Program-made: the position numbers and the translations under genes
Source: Streptomyces lunaelactis
GTDB lineage: Bacteria > Actinomycetota > Actinomycetes > Streptomycetales > Streptomycetaceae
Length of the DNA: 64,000 bases
NCBI RefSeq assembly: GCF_003054555.1
Contig: NZ_CP026304.1
Span: forward strand, 6,138,001 to 6,202,000
Reading direction: 5' to 3'
The notes under the pieces: model-generated
Seen by the model: the letters and a program-made list of their open reading frames with translations, nothing else
Told to the model about the DNA's origin: nothing
The model's database searches: none
Shown here: positions 45,147 to 55,036 of the stretch, one piece after another
Position numbering within the stretch: position 1 is the stretch's first letter
Layout of the letters: each line of letters opens with the position of its first letter

Positions 45147-46118
45147 ATGGCCGTCGTCACGATGCGGGAGCTGCTGGAAAGCGGCGTCCACTTCGGTCAC
45201 CAGACCCGTCGTTGGAACCCGAAGATGAAGCGTTTCATCTTCACGGAGCGCAACGGCATCTACATCATCGACCTGCTCCAGTCGCTGTCGTACATCGACC
45301 GCGCCTACGAGTTCGTCAAGGAGACCGTCGCCCACGGCGGCTCCATCATGTTCGTCGGTACCAAGAAGCAGGCCCAGGAGGCCATCGCCGAGCAGGCGAC
45401 GCGCGTTGGTATGCCGTACGTCAACCAGCGCTGGCTGGGCGGCATGCTCACCAACTTCTCCACCGTCTACAAGCGCCTTCAGCGTCTGAAGGAGCTTGAG
45501 CAGATCGACTTCGAGGATGTGGCCGCGTCCGGCCTCACCAAGAAGGAGCTCCTGGTCCTCTCTCGCGAGAAGGCCAAGCTGGAGAAGACCCTCGGTGGTA
45601 TCCGCGAGATGTCCAAGGTGCCCAGCGCCGTCTGGATCGTGGACACCAAGAAGGAGCACATCGCCGTCGGTGAGGCGCGCAAGCTCAAGATTCCGGTTGT
45701 CGCGATCCTCGACACCAACTGCGACCCCGACGAGGTCGACTACAAGATCCCGGGCAACGACGACGCGATCCGCTCCGTCACCCTGCTCACCCGCGTGATC
45801 GCCGACGCCGTCGCCGAGGGCCTCATCGCCCGTTCCGGCGTCGCCACCGGTGACTCCAAGCCGGGCGAGAAGGCCGCCGGTGAGCCGCTCGCCGAGTGGG
45901 AGCGCGACCTCCTCGAGGGCGAGAAGAAGGCCGACGACGCCGAGGCTCCGGCCGACGCCGAGAAGCCGGCCGAGGCTGCCGCCGACGCCGAGAAGCCCGC
46001 CGAGGCTGCTGCCGAGGCTCCGGTTGCCGAGGCTCCGGTTGCCGAGGCTCCGGCTGAGGTTCCGGCCGCTGAGGCCCCGGCTGCCGAGGCTCCGGCCGCG
46101 GACGCCGAGCAGGCCTGA
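45147..46118 (+). CDS. rpsB: 30S ribosomal protein S2
   Basis: 323 residues, starting [20 protein letters not shown] with AAGGAG upstream. Diagnostic S2 segments include [20 protein letters not shown] and [18 protein letters not shown]. The normal S2 part ends near residue 250. A long Ala/Glu/Pro tail follows, built of repeats such as [10 protein letters not shown] and [10 protein letters not shown], typical for Streptomyces. It is cotranscribed with tsf in most bacteria. The 268 bp upstream of the gene carry its promoter. Confidence 0.96.
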   Translation: MAVVTMRELLESGVHFGHQTRRWNPKMKRFIFTERNGIYIIDLLQSLSYIDRAYEFVKETVAHGGSIMFVGTKKQAQEAIAEQATRVGMPYVNQRWLGGMLTNFSTVYKRLQRLKELEQIDFEDVAASGLTKKELLVLSREKAKLEKTLGGIREMSKVPSAVWIVDTKKEHIAVGEARKLKIPVVAILDTNCDPDEVDYKIPGNDDAIRSVTLLTRVIADAVAEGLIARSGVATGDSKPGEKAAGEPLAEWERDLLEGEKKADDAEAPADAEKPAEAAADAEKPAEAAAEAPVAEAPVAEAPAEVPAAEAPAAEAPAADAEQA

Positions 46119-46224
46119 CCTCACAGGTTCGGTAGTTGACGGCGGGGGACGGTGCCACAGGCACCGGCCCCCGCCGCTCACCCGTAGATCTTCGACTTTC
46201 GACTTTCGAGAGAGATTCAAGGAC

Positions 46225-47061
46225 ATGGCGAACTACACCGCCGCTGACGTCAAGAAGCTCCGCGAGCTCACCGGCGCAGGCATGATGGACTGCAAGAAGG
46301 CGCTGGACGAGGCCGAGGGCAACGTCGACAAGGCCGTCGAGGCGCTGCGCATCAAGGGTCAGAAGGGCGTCGCCAAGCGCGAGGGCCGCTCCGCCGAGAA
46401 CGGCGCCGTCGTCTCCGTCATCTCCGACGACAACACCTCCGGTGTCATCGTCGAGCTGAAGTGCGAGACGGACTTCGTCGCCAAGGGTGAGAAGTTCCAG
46501 GCCGCCGCCAACGCGCTCGCCGCGCACGTCGCCGCCACTTCACCGGCCGACATCGACGCGCTGCTCGCGTCCGAGATCGAGCCCGGCAAGACCGTTCAGG
46601 CGTACGTCGACGAGGCCAACGCCAACCTCGGCGAGAAGATCGTCCTGGACCGCTTCGCGCAGTTCTCCGGTGCCTATGTCTCGGCGTACATGCACCGCAC
46701 CATGCCCGACCTCCCGCCGCAGATCGGTGTCCTTGTCGAGCTCGACAAGGAGAACGCCGAGATCGCCAGGGGCATCGCGCAGCACATCGCCGCCTTCGCG
46801 CCCAAGTACCTCTCCCGCGAGGACGTCCCGGCCGAGATCGTCGAGACCGAGCGCCGGGTCGCCGAGGAGACCACGCGCGCCGAGGGCAAGCCCGAGGCCG
46901 CCCTCCCGAAGATCGTCGAGGGTCGTGTCAACGGCTTCTTCAAGGAGGCCACTCTCCTTGGCCAGCCGTACGCGCTCGACAACAAGAAGTCTGTCCAGAA
47001 GGTCCTGGACGAGGCCGGTGTCACCCTGAAGCGCTTCGCGCGCATCAAGGTCGGCATCTGA
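46225..47061 (+). CDS. tsf: Elongation factor Ts
   Basis: 278 residues. It catalyses GDP/GTP exchange on EF-Tu. It begins with [20 protein letters not shown], includes the [10 protein letters not shown] core-contact motif (about residues 80-90), and has two core subdomains, matching actinobacterial EF-Ts length. Ribosome-binding sequence is CAAGGACATG-like. It follows rpsB by 106 bp. Confidence 0.96.
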   Translation: MANYTAADVKKLRELTGAGMMDCKKALDEAEGNVDKAVEALRIKGQKGVAKREGRSAENGAVVSVISDDNTSGVIVELKCETDFVAKGEKFQAAANALAAHVAATSPADIDALLASEIEPGKTVQAYVDEANANLGEKIVLDRFAQFSGAYVSAYMHRTMPDLPPQIGVLVELDKENAEIARGIAQHIAAFAPKYLSREDVPAEIVETERRVAEETTRAEGKPEAALPKIVEGRVNGFFKEATLLGQPYALDNKKSVQKVLDEAGVTLKRFARIKVGI

Positions 47062-47150
47062 CCCGTTAAGCGATCGACACGGGAGCCCGCTAGGGTTTCT
47101 TACGCAGTCGCCGGTCGCACTCGCGCCGGATGACCGCAGATCTGACGAGG

Positions 47151-47194
47151 AGGCCATTGCCGACAGGGACACCAGCACCCACCGGCAATGGCCT
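47151..47194 (+). terminator. Terminator between tsf and pyrH
   Basis: 12-bp perfect stem AGGCCATTGCCG / CGGCAATGGCCT with a 20-base loop, followed by TCTTCGT. It ends the rpsB-tsf transcript or attenuates read-through into pyrH. Confidence 0.75.
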
Positions 47195-47221
47195 TCTTCG
47201 TATGTGCACGAGGAGATCTCC

Positions 47222-48007
47222 ATGAACAAGGGCGCGGACGCCAACCAGGCTGCCGACGACAAGAGCGACGACCAGGCCGGCAAAAGGGCCGGACGCTTCA
47301 TGCTGAAGCTGTCCGGTGAGGCGTTCGCCGGCGGCGGGGCGCTCGGCGTCGACCCCGACGTCGTACACGCCATAGCGCGAGAGATCGCCGCGGTCGTACG
47401 TGACGGCGCGGAGATCGCGGTCGTCATCGGCGGCGGCAACTTCTTCCGCGGAGCCGAGCTCCAGCAGCGCGGCATGGACCGGGCCCGCTCCGACTACATG
47501 GGCATGCTCGGTACGGTGATGAACTGCCTCGCGCTCCAGGACTTCCTGGAGAAGGAGGGCATCGACTCCCGTGTCCAGACCGCCATCACCATGGGGCAGG
47601 TCGCGGAGCCGTACATTCCACTGCGTGCCGTGCGGCACCTGGAGAAGGGCCGCGTCGTCATCTTCGGCGCCGGTATGGGCATGCCCTACTTCTCCACCGA
47701 CACCACCGCCGCGCAGCGCGCCCTGGAGATCGACGCCGAGGCTCTGCTGATGGGCAAGAACGGCGTCGACGGGGTCTACGACTCCGACCCCAAGACCAAC
47801 CCCGACGCGGTGAAGTTCGACGCGCTGGAGTACGGCGAGGTGCTCTCCCGCAACCTCAAGGTCGCCGACGCCACCGCCATCACTCTCTGCCGTGACAACG
47901 ATCTCCCGATCCTCGTCTTCGAACTGCTCACCGAAGGCAATATCGCGCGGGCCGTCAAGGGTGAGAAGATCGGCACTCTCGTGAGCGACCAGGGCACCCG
48001 GGCCTGA
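47222..48007 (+). CDS. pyrH: UMP kinase
   Basis: Phosphorylates UMP to UDP in pyrimidine synthesis; hexameric amino acid kinase family. 261 residues from ATG at 47222 (GAGGAGA upstream). Motifs include [38 protein letters not shown] and [14 protein letters not shown] 30-residue charged N-terminal extension ([16 protein letters not shown]) precedes the fold. Confidence 0.95.
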   Translation: MNKGADANQAADDKSDDQAGKRAGRFMLKLSGEAFAGGGALGVDPDVVHAIAREIAAVVRDGAEIAVVIGGGNFFRGAELQQRGMDRARSDYMGMLGTVMNCLALQDFLEKEGIDSRVQTAITMGQVAEPYIPLRAVRHLEKGRVVIFGAGMGMPYFSTDTTAAQRALEIDAEALLMGKNGVDGVYDSDPKTNPDAVKFDALEYGEVLSRNLKVADATAITLCRDNDLPILVFELLTEGNIARAVKGEKIGTLVSDQGTRA

Positions 48008-48134
48008 CTCCGGGCACGTCCCTCGAGGGATGGACAAAGTCCTGCCGGTCGGACACCGTGCAGGAAAGACGCGACGCAGGTTCCGCCGGCCCTGTTGCAC
48101 GCCGGGCCTACTTCAAGACACGCAGGAGCAAGTG

Positions 48135-48692
48135 GTGATCGAAGAGACCCTCCTCGAGGCCGAGGAGAAGATGGAGAAGGCCGTCCTGGTCGCCAAGGAT
48201 GACTTCGCCGCGATCCGCACCGGACGTGCGCACCCGGCGATGTTCAACAAGATCGTGGCGGACTACTACGGTGCGCTGACTCCGATCAACCAGCTGGCCT
48301 CGTTCTCGGTTCCCGAGGCGCGCATGGCCGTGGTGACCCCGTTCGACAAGACCGCGCTGCGCAACATCGAGCAGGCGATCCGGGACTCCGACCTCGGCGT
48401 CAACCCGAGCAACGACGGCAACATCATCCGGGTGGTCTTCCCCGAGCTCACGCAGGACCGCCGCAAGGAGTTCATCAAGGTCGCCAAGACCAAGGCCGAG
48501 GACTCCAAGATCTCGATCCGCTCCGTGCGCCGCAAGGCCAAGGAGACCATCGACAAGCTGATCAAGGACGGCGAGGTCGGCGAGGACGAGGGCCGCCGCG
48601 CGGAGAAGGAGCTCGACGACACCACCGCGAAGTACGTCGCGCAGGTGGACGAGCTGCTGAAGCACAAGGAAGCCGAGCTGCTCGAGGTCTGA
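48135..48692 (+). CDS. frr: Ribosome recycling factor
   Basis: 185 residues, exactly the usual size. It splits post-termination ribosomes together with EF-G. Start GTG at 48135 gives (V)[16 protein letters not shown]. Marks are [15 protein letters not shown] and [19 protein letters not shown]. The stop overlaps the cdsA start. Confidence 0.96.
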   Translation: MIEETLLEAEEKMEKAVLVAKDDFAAIRTGRAHPAMFNKIVADYYGALTPINQLASFSVPEARMAVVTPFDKTALRNIEQAIRDSDLGVNPSNDGNIIRVVFPELTQDRRKEFIKVAKTKAEDSKISIRSVRRKAKETIDKLIKDGEVGEDEGRRAEKELDDTTAKYVAQVDELLKHKEAELLEV

Positions 48693-49804
48693 TGAACGAC
48701 TCTTCCTGGGGGGCCCCGCCGAGAGCCGGTTACTGGGGGCCGCCCGACCAGGGGCCTGCCCCGGCGGGTCCCGCATACGATGAGCATGACGCACAGCAGA
48801 CTCGGCCCATGCCCATCGTGCCGGACTTTCCCGACGCAGGTAGAGACGCCGAAGACCGTGACGACGGCGACGACCGAGATGACCGCGACCGGGGGGCCGC
48901 TCGGCCGAGCGGCCCCCTGTTCCGCGACGAGATGCCGCAGGAGCCCATGCCCACCCCGCCGTCGGCGGCACCCGAGCCGCCGCAGAAGAAGCGGGCCGGC
49001 CGTGATCTGCGGGCGGCCATAGGGGTAGGCGTCGCGCTGGGCGCGGTGATCGTCGCATCGCTCTTCATCGTCAAGGCCGTGTTCGTCGGCGTGATCGCGG
49101 TCGCCGTGGTGGTCGGGCTGTGGGAACTGACGTCGCGGCTCGAGGAGCGCAAGCAGATCAAGGCGCCGCTGGTGCCTCTCGCGGTCGGCGGCGCGGCGAT
49201 GGTCGTGGCCGGGTATGTGCGCGGCGCGGAGGGCGCGTGGGTCGCGATGGCGCTCACGGCGCTCGCGGTGCTGGCCTGGCGGATGACCGAGCCGCCCGAG
49301 GGCTATCTGAAGGACGTCACGGCGGGCGTCTTCGCCGCGTTCTACGTGCCCTTCCTGGCGACCTTCGTCGCGATGATGCTCACCGCGGACGACGGGGCGC
49401 AGCGGGTGCTCACCTTCCTGGTGCTGACGGTGGTCAGCGACACGGGTGCGTACGCCGTCGGCTGGCGCTTCGGCAAGCACAAGCTCGCACCGCGCATCAG
49501 CCCGGGGAAGACCCGCGAGGGCCTGGTCGGAGCGGTGACGTTCGCGATGGTGGCCGGTGCACTGCTCATGCAGTTCGTGATCGACGACGGCACGTGGTGG
49601 CAGGGTCTGCTGCTCGGCTTCGCGGTCGCGGCGAGTGCGACGCTCGGTGACCTGGGCGAGTCAATGATCAAACGGGACCTGGGCATCAAGGATATGGGCA
49701 CGCTGCTGCCGGGGCATGGCGGCATCATGGACCGGCTGGATTCGCTGCTGCCGACGGCCCCGGTTGTCTGGCTGCTGCTCGTGATCTTCGTAGGAAGCGG
49801 CTGA
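48692..49804 (+). CDS. cdsA: Phosphatidate cytidylyltransferase
   Basis: Makes CDP-diacylglycerol for phospholipid synthesis in the membrane. 370 residues: a disordered Asp/Pro-rich cytoplasmic N-terminus of about 100 residues, then eight or so membrane helices. Near the end is the CDS signature (ESMIKRDLGIKDMGTLLPGH followed by GGIMDRLDS). ATG overlaps the frr stop by one base. The extra N-terminal region is typical for actinobacteria. Confidence 0.94.
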   Translation: MNDSSWGAPPRAGYWGPPDQGPAPAGPAYDEHDAQQTRPMPIVPDFPDAGRDAEDRDDGDDRDDRDRGAARPSGPLFRDEMPQEPMPTPPSAAPEPPQKKRAGRDLRAAIGVGVALGAVIVASLFIVKAVFVGVIAVAVVVGLWELTSRLEERKQIKAPLVPLAVGGAAMVVAGYVRGAEGAWVAMALTALAVLAWRMTEPPEGYLKDVTAGVFAAFYVPFLATFVAMMLTADDGAQRVLTFLVLTVVSDTGAYAVGWRFGKHKLAPRISPGKTREGLVGAVTFAMVAGALLMQFVIDDGTWWQGLLLGFAVAASATLGDLGESMIKRDLGIKDMGTLLPGHGGIMDRLDSLLPTAPVVWLLLVIFVGSG

Positions 49805-49883
49805 CCTGCGCGTTTGAGTCGAGGGGTTCGTTGTCCACAGGGCGGCGAACCCCTCTTCGCATCTCTGCGACACTGGTAGGACC

Positions 49884-50990
49884 ATGCCCAAGCCCGGAGA
49901 ACTCACTTTCGTCGCGCCCCGCGGAGCCAAGAAGCCCCCGCGGCATCTCGCCGACCTCACGCCCGCCGAGCGCAAGGACGCCGTCGCCGCGATCGGCGAG
50001 AAGCCGTTCCGCGCCAAGCAGCTCTCGCAGCACTACTTCGCGCGGTACGCCCACGACCCGGCCCAGTGGACCGACATCCCCGCGGCCGCGCGCGAGAAGC
50101 TCGCCTCGGAGCTGCTGCCCGACCTGATGTCTGTCGTACGGCACATCTCGTGCGACGAGGACACCACCCGCAAGACCCTGTGGCGGCTGCACGACGGCAC
50201 CCTCGTCGAGTCCGTGCTGATGCGCTACCCGGACCGGGTGACCATGTGCATCTCGTCGCAGGCCGGCTGCGGGATGAACTGCCCGTTCTGCGCGACCGGG
50301 CAGGCCGGTCTCGACCGCAATCTCTCGACCGCCGAGATCGTGCACCAGATCGTCGACGGCATGCGCGCCCTGCGTGACGGCGAGGTGCCCGGCGGTCCGG
50401 CGCGGCTTTCCAACATCGTCTTCATGGGCATGGGCGAGCCGCTCGCCAACTACAAGCGGGTCGTCGGCTCCATCCGCCGCCTCACCGATCCCGAGCCCGA
50501 CGGTCTCGGCCTCTCGCAGCGCGGGATCACCGTCTCCACCGTCGGTCTGGTCCCCGCGATGCACCGCTTCGCCGACGAGGGCTTCAAGTGCCGTCTCGCC
50601 GTCTCGCTGCACGCTCCGGACGACGAGCTGCGCGACACCCTGGTCCCGGTCAACACCCGCTGGAATGTCCGGGAGGTGCTGGACGCCGCCTGGGAGTATG
50701 CCGAGAAGTCCGGCCGCCGGATCTCCATCGAGTACGCGCTCATCCGCGACATCAACGACCAGGCGTGGCGTGGCGATCTATTGGGCCGCTTGCTCAAGAA
50801 CAAGCGGGTCCATGTGAATCTGATCCCGCTCAACCCGACCCCGGGATCGAAGTGGACCGCCTCTCGCCCCGAGGACGAGAAGGCCTTCGTGGAGGCCATC
50901 GCGGCCCATGGCGTGCCCGTCACCGTACGGGACACTCGCGGCCAGGAGATCGATGGAGCGTGCGGACAGCTGGCCGCTTTGGAGAGATAG
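49884..50990 (+). CDS. rlmN: Dual-specificity RNA methyltransferase RlmN
   Basis: Radical-SAM enzyme that methylates C2 of A2503 in 23S rRNA and of A37 in some tRNAs. 368 residues. The 4Fe-4S cysteines are in CGMNCPFC (129, 133, 136). [12 protein letters not shown] binds SAM. The catalytic C-terminal cysteine lies in DGACGQLA near residue 362. The usual order cdsA-rlmN is kept. Confidence 0.95.
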   Translation: MPKPGELTFVAPRGAKKPPRHLADLTPAERKDAVAAIGEKPFRAKQLSQHYFARYAHDPAQWTDIPAAAREKLASELLPDLMSVVRHISCDEDTTRKTLWRLHDGTLVESVLMRYPDRVTMCISSQAGCGMNCPFCATGQAGLDRNLSTAEIVHQIVDGMRALRDGEVPGGPARLSNIVFMGMGEPLANYKRVVGSIRRLTDPEPDGLGLSQRGITVSTVGLVPAMHRFADEGFKCRLAVSLHAPDDELRDTLVPVNTRWNVREVLDAAWEYAEKSGRRISIEYALIRDINDQAWRGDLLGRLLKNKRVHVNLIPLNPTPGSKWTASRPEDEKAFVEAIAAHGVPVTVRDTRGQEIDGACGQLAALER

Positions 50991-51029
50991 GGCCCATGTA
51001 ATCTGGGCTCGAACATTTGCATATTCCGA

Positions 51030-51112
51030 CAGGGGAGCGCCACAGCGCTGAGAGTGCGGCACAAGCCGCAGACCCTCTGAACCTTGCCCGGGTCATTCCG
51101 GGTAGGAAGTTC
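51030..51112 (+). ncRNA. TPP riboswitch (THI element)
   Basis: Has the conserved core: GGGGAGC at the start, CTGAGAG, a P3 stem (TGCGGCACAAGCCGCA), then ACCCTCTGAACCTTGCCCGG and GGTAGGAAG at the end. It lies in the leader of thiB. Binding of thiamine pyrophosphate should shut down expression of the thiamine uptake operon. Confidence 0.92.
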
Positions 51113-51133
51113 GGTCGTTACTCAAGCTGTTGC

Positions 51134-51171
51134 GCCCTGCCCGGATCCCGATTGCGGGAGCCGGGCAGGGC
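51134..51171 (+). promoter_or_regulatory. Expression-platform hairpin between riboswitch and thiB
   Basis: Perfect 11-bp stem GCCCTGCCCGG / CCGGGCAGGGC with a 16-base loop, 24 bases before the AGGAGG of thiB. There is no T-run, so it may act as a Streptomyces-type terminator or as a structure that helps hide the ribosome-binding site. Which of these is used cannot be told. Confidence 0.55.
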
Positions 51172-51207
51172 CGCGTCTCTTCCTGGTCACCCCCAGGAGG
51201 AATTTCA

Positions 51208-52296
51208 GTGAGCACCACAGAGAAGATCACGGTCACCGCGCTCGCCGCGGCGCTGGGCGTCGTGACGCTCGCGGCTTGCGGCGGAGAGTCCAAGGATTCC
51301 TCCGCCGGCTCCACATCGAAGACGGTGACGCTCGTCAGCCATGAGTCGTTCCTCGCCTCCCCCTCCGTGCTGAAGGAGTTCACCAAGGAGACCGGCTACA
51401 CGGTCAAGGTGCTCAAGAGCGGGGACGCGGGCGCGGCCCTCAACAAGGAGATCCTCACCAAGGGCTCCCCGCAGGGCGACGTCTTCTTCGGCGTCGACAA
51501 CACCCTGCTCTCGCGCGCTCTCGACAACGAGCTGTTCACGCCGTACGTCGCCAAGGGCCTGGCGCAGGTGAGCGACGAGGCGCAGCTCGACAAGGACAAG
51601 CACCGGGTCACGCCGGTCGACACCGGCGACATCTGCGTCAACTACGACAAGAAGTACTTCGCCGACAGGAAGCTGGCGCCGCCGCAGTCCTTCGACGATC
51701 TGATCAAGCCCGAGTACAAGAACCTCCTTGTCACGGAGAACGTCGCGACCTCATCGCCCGGCCTCGGCTTCCTGCTCGGATCGGTCGGCAAGTACGGCGA
51801 AGAGGGCTGGCAGGACTACTGGAAGAAGCTGAAGGACAACGGCGTCAAGGTCGTCGACGGCTGGGAGCAGGCGTACAACGGGGAGTTCTCCGGCTCCGCG
51901 GCCGGCAAGAAGGCCAAGGGGGACAGGCCGCTCGTCGTCTCGTACGCCACGAGCCCGCCCGCCGAGGTGCTCTACGCCAAGCCGCAGCCGACCGAGGCCC
52001 CCACCGGTGTCGCGACCGGTACCTGTTTCCGCCAGACCGAGTTCGCGGGTCTGCTCAAGGGCGCGAAGAACGAGGCGGGCGGCAAGGCTCTGCTGGACTT
52101 CCTGGTCTCCAAGACGTTCCAGGAGGACATGCCGCTGAACATGTTCGTGAACCCGGTGGTCAAGGACGCCAAGCTGCCCGAGCTCTTCACCACGTTCGGC
52201 GTGGTGATCGACAAGCCGGAGACCGTCGCTGCCGACAAGATCGCCAAGAACCGTGAGCAGTGGGTCCAGTCATGGTCCTCGCTCGTACTGAAGTAG
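51208..52296 (+). CDS. thiB: Thiamine-binding lipoprotein of an ABC importer
   Basis: 362 residues from GTG at 51208 with AGGAGG 8 bases upstream. The lipobox is TLAACGG (Cys near residue 23), anchoring it outside the membrane. The mature part follows the TbpA/ThiB pattern: SHESFLASPSVLKEFTKETG, KGSPQGDVFFGVDNTLL, and DTGDICVNYDK. It captures thiamine for the ThiPQ transporter. The TPP riboswitch upstream supports the substrate. Confidence 0.93.
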   Translation: MSTTEKITVTALAAALGVVTLAACGGESKDSSAGSTSKTVTLVSHESFLASPSVLKEFTKETGYTVKVLKSGDAGAALNKEILTKGSPQGDVFFGVDNTLLSRALDNELFTPYVAKGLAQVSDEAQLDKDKHRVTPVDTGDICVNYDKKYFADRKLAPPQSFDDLIKPEYKNLLVTENVATSSPGLGFLLGSVGKYGEEGWQDYWKKLKDNGVKVVDGWEQAYNGEFSGSAAGKKAKGDRPLVVSYATSPPAEVLYAKPQPTEAPTGVATGTCFRQTEFAGLLKGAKNEAGGKALLDFLVSKTFQEDMPLNMFVNPVVKDAKLPELFTTFGVVIDKPETVAADKIAKNREQWVQSWSSLVLK

Positions 52297-53981
52297 GGAA
52301 GTCCGTCCGCGGGCGGTCGGTCCGCGGGAAGTCCGTCCGCGGGAATGCGGCGCGGCTCGGACTGATGGCCGGGCCCGTCGCGTTCTTCGCGGTCTTCTTC
52401 GCCTACCCCGTCGTCGCGATCGTGGGCCGCGGCCTCCAGATCGACGGGGTGTGGCAGTTCGGGCGGATCGGCGAGGTACTGGGCCGCTCCGCCATTCTGC
52501 GGGTGCTGTGGTTCACCACCTGGCAGGCGTTCGCCTCGACCGCGCTCACCCTGCTGATCGCCCTGCCCGGCGCGTACGTCTTCGCTCGCTTCGAGTTCCC
52601 CGGAAAGCGGCTGCTGCGGGCGGTGGTCACCGTTCCGTTCGTACTGCCGACCGTGGTCGTCGGGACGGCGTTCCTGGCGCTGCTGGGGCGCGGCGGACTG
52701 CTCGACGAGCTGTGGGGTCTGCGGCTGGACACGACGGTGTGGGCGATTCTGCTCGCGCATGTCTTCTTCAACTACGCGGTGGTCGTACGGACCGTGGGCG
52801 GTCTGTGGTCGCAGCTCGACCCGCGCCAGGAGGAGGCCGCCCGGGTGCTGGGCGCCGGGCGGTTCGCGGCCTGGCGGCGGGTGACGCTGCCTGCGCTCGG
52901 GCCCGCTGTGGCCGCCGCCGCGCTCATGGTCTTCCTCTTCACCTTCACCTCCTTCGGCGTCGTACAGATCCTCGGCGGACCGACCTTCGCCACACTCGAG
53001 GTGGAGATCTACCGACAGACCGCGCAACTGCTCGATCTGTCGACGGCGGCCGTGCTGACGCTGGTGCAGTTCGCCGCGGTGGGCGCCGTCCTCGCCGTAC
53101 ACGCGTGGACGGTACGGCGGCGGGAGAGCGAGCTGAGGCTGGTGGACCCGGCGCAGACGGCGCGGCGGCCGCGCGGGGCAGGGCAGTGGACGCTGTTCGG
53201 CGGGGTGCTGGCCACGATCGCGCTGCTGATCCTGGCGCCGCTCGGGGTGCTCGTCGAACGTTCCCTCGACGGGCCAGGGGGTTACGGCTTCGACTACTAC
53301 CGGGCGTTGACGGTGCTGGACGAGGGCGGCGGCGCCTTCCTCGTACCGCCGATCGAAGCCGTCTGGAACTCCCTGCGGTACGCCGTGGTCGCGACCGCCA
53401 TCGCGTTGGCCGTGGGCGGGCTGGCCGCGGCCGCGCTCACGCGCAGGGCCGGGCGGCTGGTGCGCGGCTTCGACGCGCTGCTGATGCTGCCGCTCGGCGT
53501 CTCCGCCGTGACCGTCGGCTTCGGCTTTCTGATCACCCTCGACGAGCCGCCGCTGGATCTGCGGGCGTCCTGGATCCTGGTGCCGCTCGCACAGGCACTG
53601 GTCGGTGTCCCCTTCGTCGTACGGACGATGCTGCCCGTCCTGCGCGCGGTGGACGCACGGCTGCGCGAGGCCGCGGCGGTGCTGGGTGCGTCGCCGCTGC
53701 GGGTGTGGCGGGAGGTCGATCTGCCGCTGGTGCGGCGGGCGCTGCTCGTCGCCGCGGGGTTCGCCTTCGCCGTGTCGCTCGGCGAGTTCGGGGCGACGGT
53801 CTTCATCGCCAGGCCCGACAATCCGACGCTGCCGGTCGCCGTGGCGCGGCTGCTCGGCCGGCCCGGCGAGCTGAACTACGGGCAGGCGATGGCGCTGAGC
53901 ACGATCCTGATGCTGGTGTGCGCGGTGGCGCTGCTGGTACTCGAACGCATCCGCATCGACCGATCCTCCGGGGAGTTCTGA
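52272..53981 (+). CDS. thiP: Thiamine ABC transporter permease, two fused halves
   Basis: 569 residues from ATG at 52272, overlapping thiB by 25 bases. About 12 membrane helices in two homologous permease halves, each with an EAA-type loop (EEAARVLGAGRFAAWRRVTLP near 195 and REAAAVLGASPLRVWREVDL near 480). This is the ThiP arrangement. The first 30 residues carry three tandem SVRG(K/R) units from a direct DNA repeat at about 52302-52345, so the true start might be downstream. Confidence 0.91.
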   Translation: MVLARTEVGKSVRGRSVRGKSVRGNAARLGLMAGPVAFFAVFFAYPVVAIVGRGLQIDGVWQFGRIGEVLGRSAILRVLWFTTWQAFASTALTLLIALPGAYVFARFEFPGKRLLRAVVTVPFVLPTVVVGTAFLALLGRGGLLDELWGLRLDTTVWAILLAHVFFNYAVVVRTVGGLWSQLDPRQEEAARVLGAGRFAAWRRVTLPALGPAVAAAALMVFLFTFTSFGVVQILGGPTFATLEVEIYRQTAQLLDLSTAAVLTLVQFAAVGAVLAVHAWTVRRRESELRLVDPAQTARRPRGAGQWTLFGGVLATIALLILAPLGVLVERSLDGPGGYGFDYYRALTVLDEGGGAFLVPPIEAVWNSLRYAVVATAIALAVGGLAAAALTRRAGRLVRGFDALLMLPLGVSAVTVGFGFLITLDEPPLDLRASWILVPLAQALVGVPFVVRTMLPVLRAVDARLREAAAVLGASPLRVWREVDLPLVRRALLVAAGFAFAVSLGEFGATVFIARPDNPTLPVAVARLLGRPGELNYGQAMALSTILMLVCAVALLVLERIRIDRSSGEF

Positions 53982-55036
53982 TGGTCTTGCTGCGACTGGA
54001 GGACGTGACCGTACGGTTCGGTGCGCGGGCCGCCCTCGACGCGGTCGATCTCGAGGTCGCCGAGCACGAGATCGTCTGCGTGCTGGGGCCGAGCGGCAGC
54101 GGCAAGTCCACGCTGCTGCGGGCAGTCGCCGGGCTCCAGGACGCCGACGGCGGGCGGGTGCTGCTGTCCGGTGCGGACCAGGCCGGGGTGCCGGTTCACC
54201 GGCGCGGTGTGGGCCTGATGTTCCAGGACCATCAGCTGTTCCCGCAGCGCGACGTGGGCGGCAATGTCGCCTTCGGGCTGCGGATGCACGGCATCGGCAG
54301 GGACGAACAGGCACGCCGCGTGGACGAGTTGCTGGAGCTGGTCGGGCTGCCGGCCGCACAGCGGCGGGCCGTCGCCTCGCTGTCCGGCGGCGAGCAGCAG
54401 CGGGTGGCACTGGCCAGGGCGCTCGCGCCGGAGCCCCGGCTGCTGATGCTGGACGAGCCGCTCGGCCAGCTGGACCGGGGGCTGCGGGAGCGGCTCGTCG
54501 TCGAACTGCGCGGACTGTTCGGGCGGTTGGGTACGACGGTGCTCGCCGTCACCCACGACCAGGGTGAGGCCTTCGCGCTCGCCGACCGCGTCGTCGTCAT
54601 GCAGGACGGCCGGATCGCGCAGGTGGGCACGCCGCTGGAGGTCTGGCAGCGGCCCGAGTCCGAGTTCGTCGCCCGCTTCCTCGGCTTCGACAACGTCGTG
54701 GCGGCGATGGTGAGCGGCACGGCCGCGGACACGCCCTGGGGCAAGGTGCCGGTGCCGGAGGGCTCGCCGCAGGGCGCCCGGAAGGTGCTGGTGCGACCGG
54801 CGGCGGTACGGCTGGTCCCGCCGGCGGACGGCCTGCGCTGCAGGGTGGAGGCACGCACCTTCCGGGGCAGCCACGTCGCCGTACAGCTCCTGCCGGACGA
54901 CGGGCCGCCGCTGGAGGCGGAGTCCTCCCTGCGGGAGGCGCCGGAGGAGGGAGCCCAGGTGGGTGTCGTCTTCGCCGCCGAGGACGTGGTGGTGCTCGAC
55001 CCGGTTAGTGGGCCGGAGGCCAGGGGACGGGGGTGA
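53981..55036 (+). CDS. thiQ: Thiamine ABC transporter ATP-binding protein
   Basis: 351 residues. Walker A GPSGSGKSTLL near 37-47, Q-loop FQDHQLFPQR, signature LSGGEQQRVALARAL, Walker B LLMLDEPLGQLD, H-loop VTHDQGEA. A C-terminal domain (about 245-351, TOBE-like) is longer than in E. coli ThiQ. ATG overlaps the thiP stop. The last 32 bases overlap the convergent membrane-protein gene. Confidence 0.91.
   Translation: MVLLRLEDVTVRFGARAALDAVDLEVAEHEIVCVLGPSGSGKSTLLRAVAGLQDADGGRVLLSGADQAGVPVHRRGVGLMFQDHQLFPQRDVGGNVAFGLRMHGIGRDEQARRVDELLELVGLPAAQRRAVASLSGGEQQRVALARALAPEPRLLMLDEPLGQLDRGLRERLVVELRGLFGRLGTTVLAVTHDQGEAFALADRVVVMQDGRIAQVGTPLEVWQRPESEFVARFLGFDNVVAAMVSGTAADTPWGKVPVPEGSPQGARKVLVRPAAVRLVPPADGLRCRVEARTFRGSHVAVQLLPDDGPPLEAESSLREAPEEGAQVGVVFAAEDVVVLDPVSGPEARGRG

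Noticed and set aside
51972..54410. An 812-codon minus-strand open frame opposite thiP and thiB
   Set aside because: Arg/Pro/Gln-rich translation without domains, opposite well-supported transport genes.
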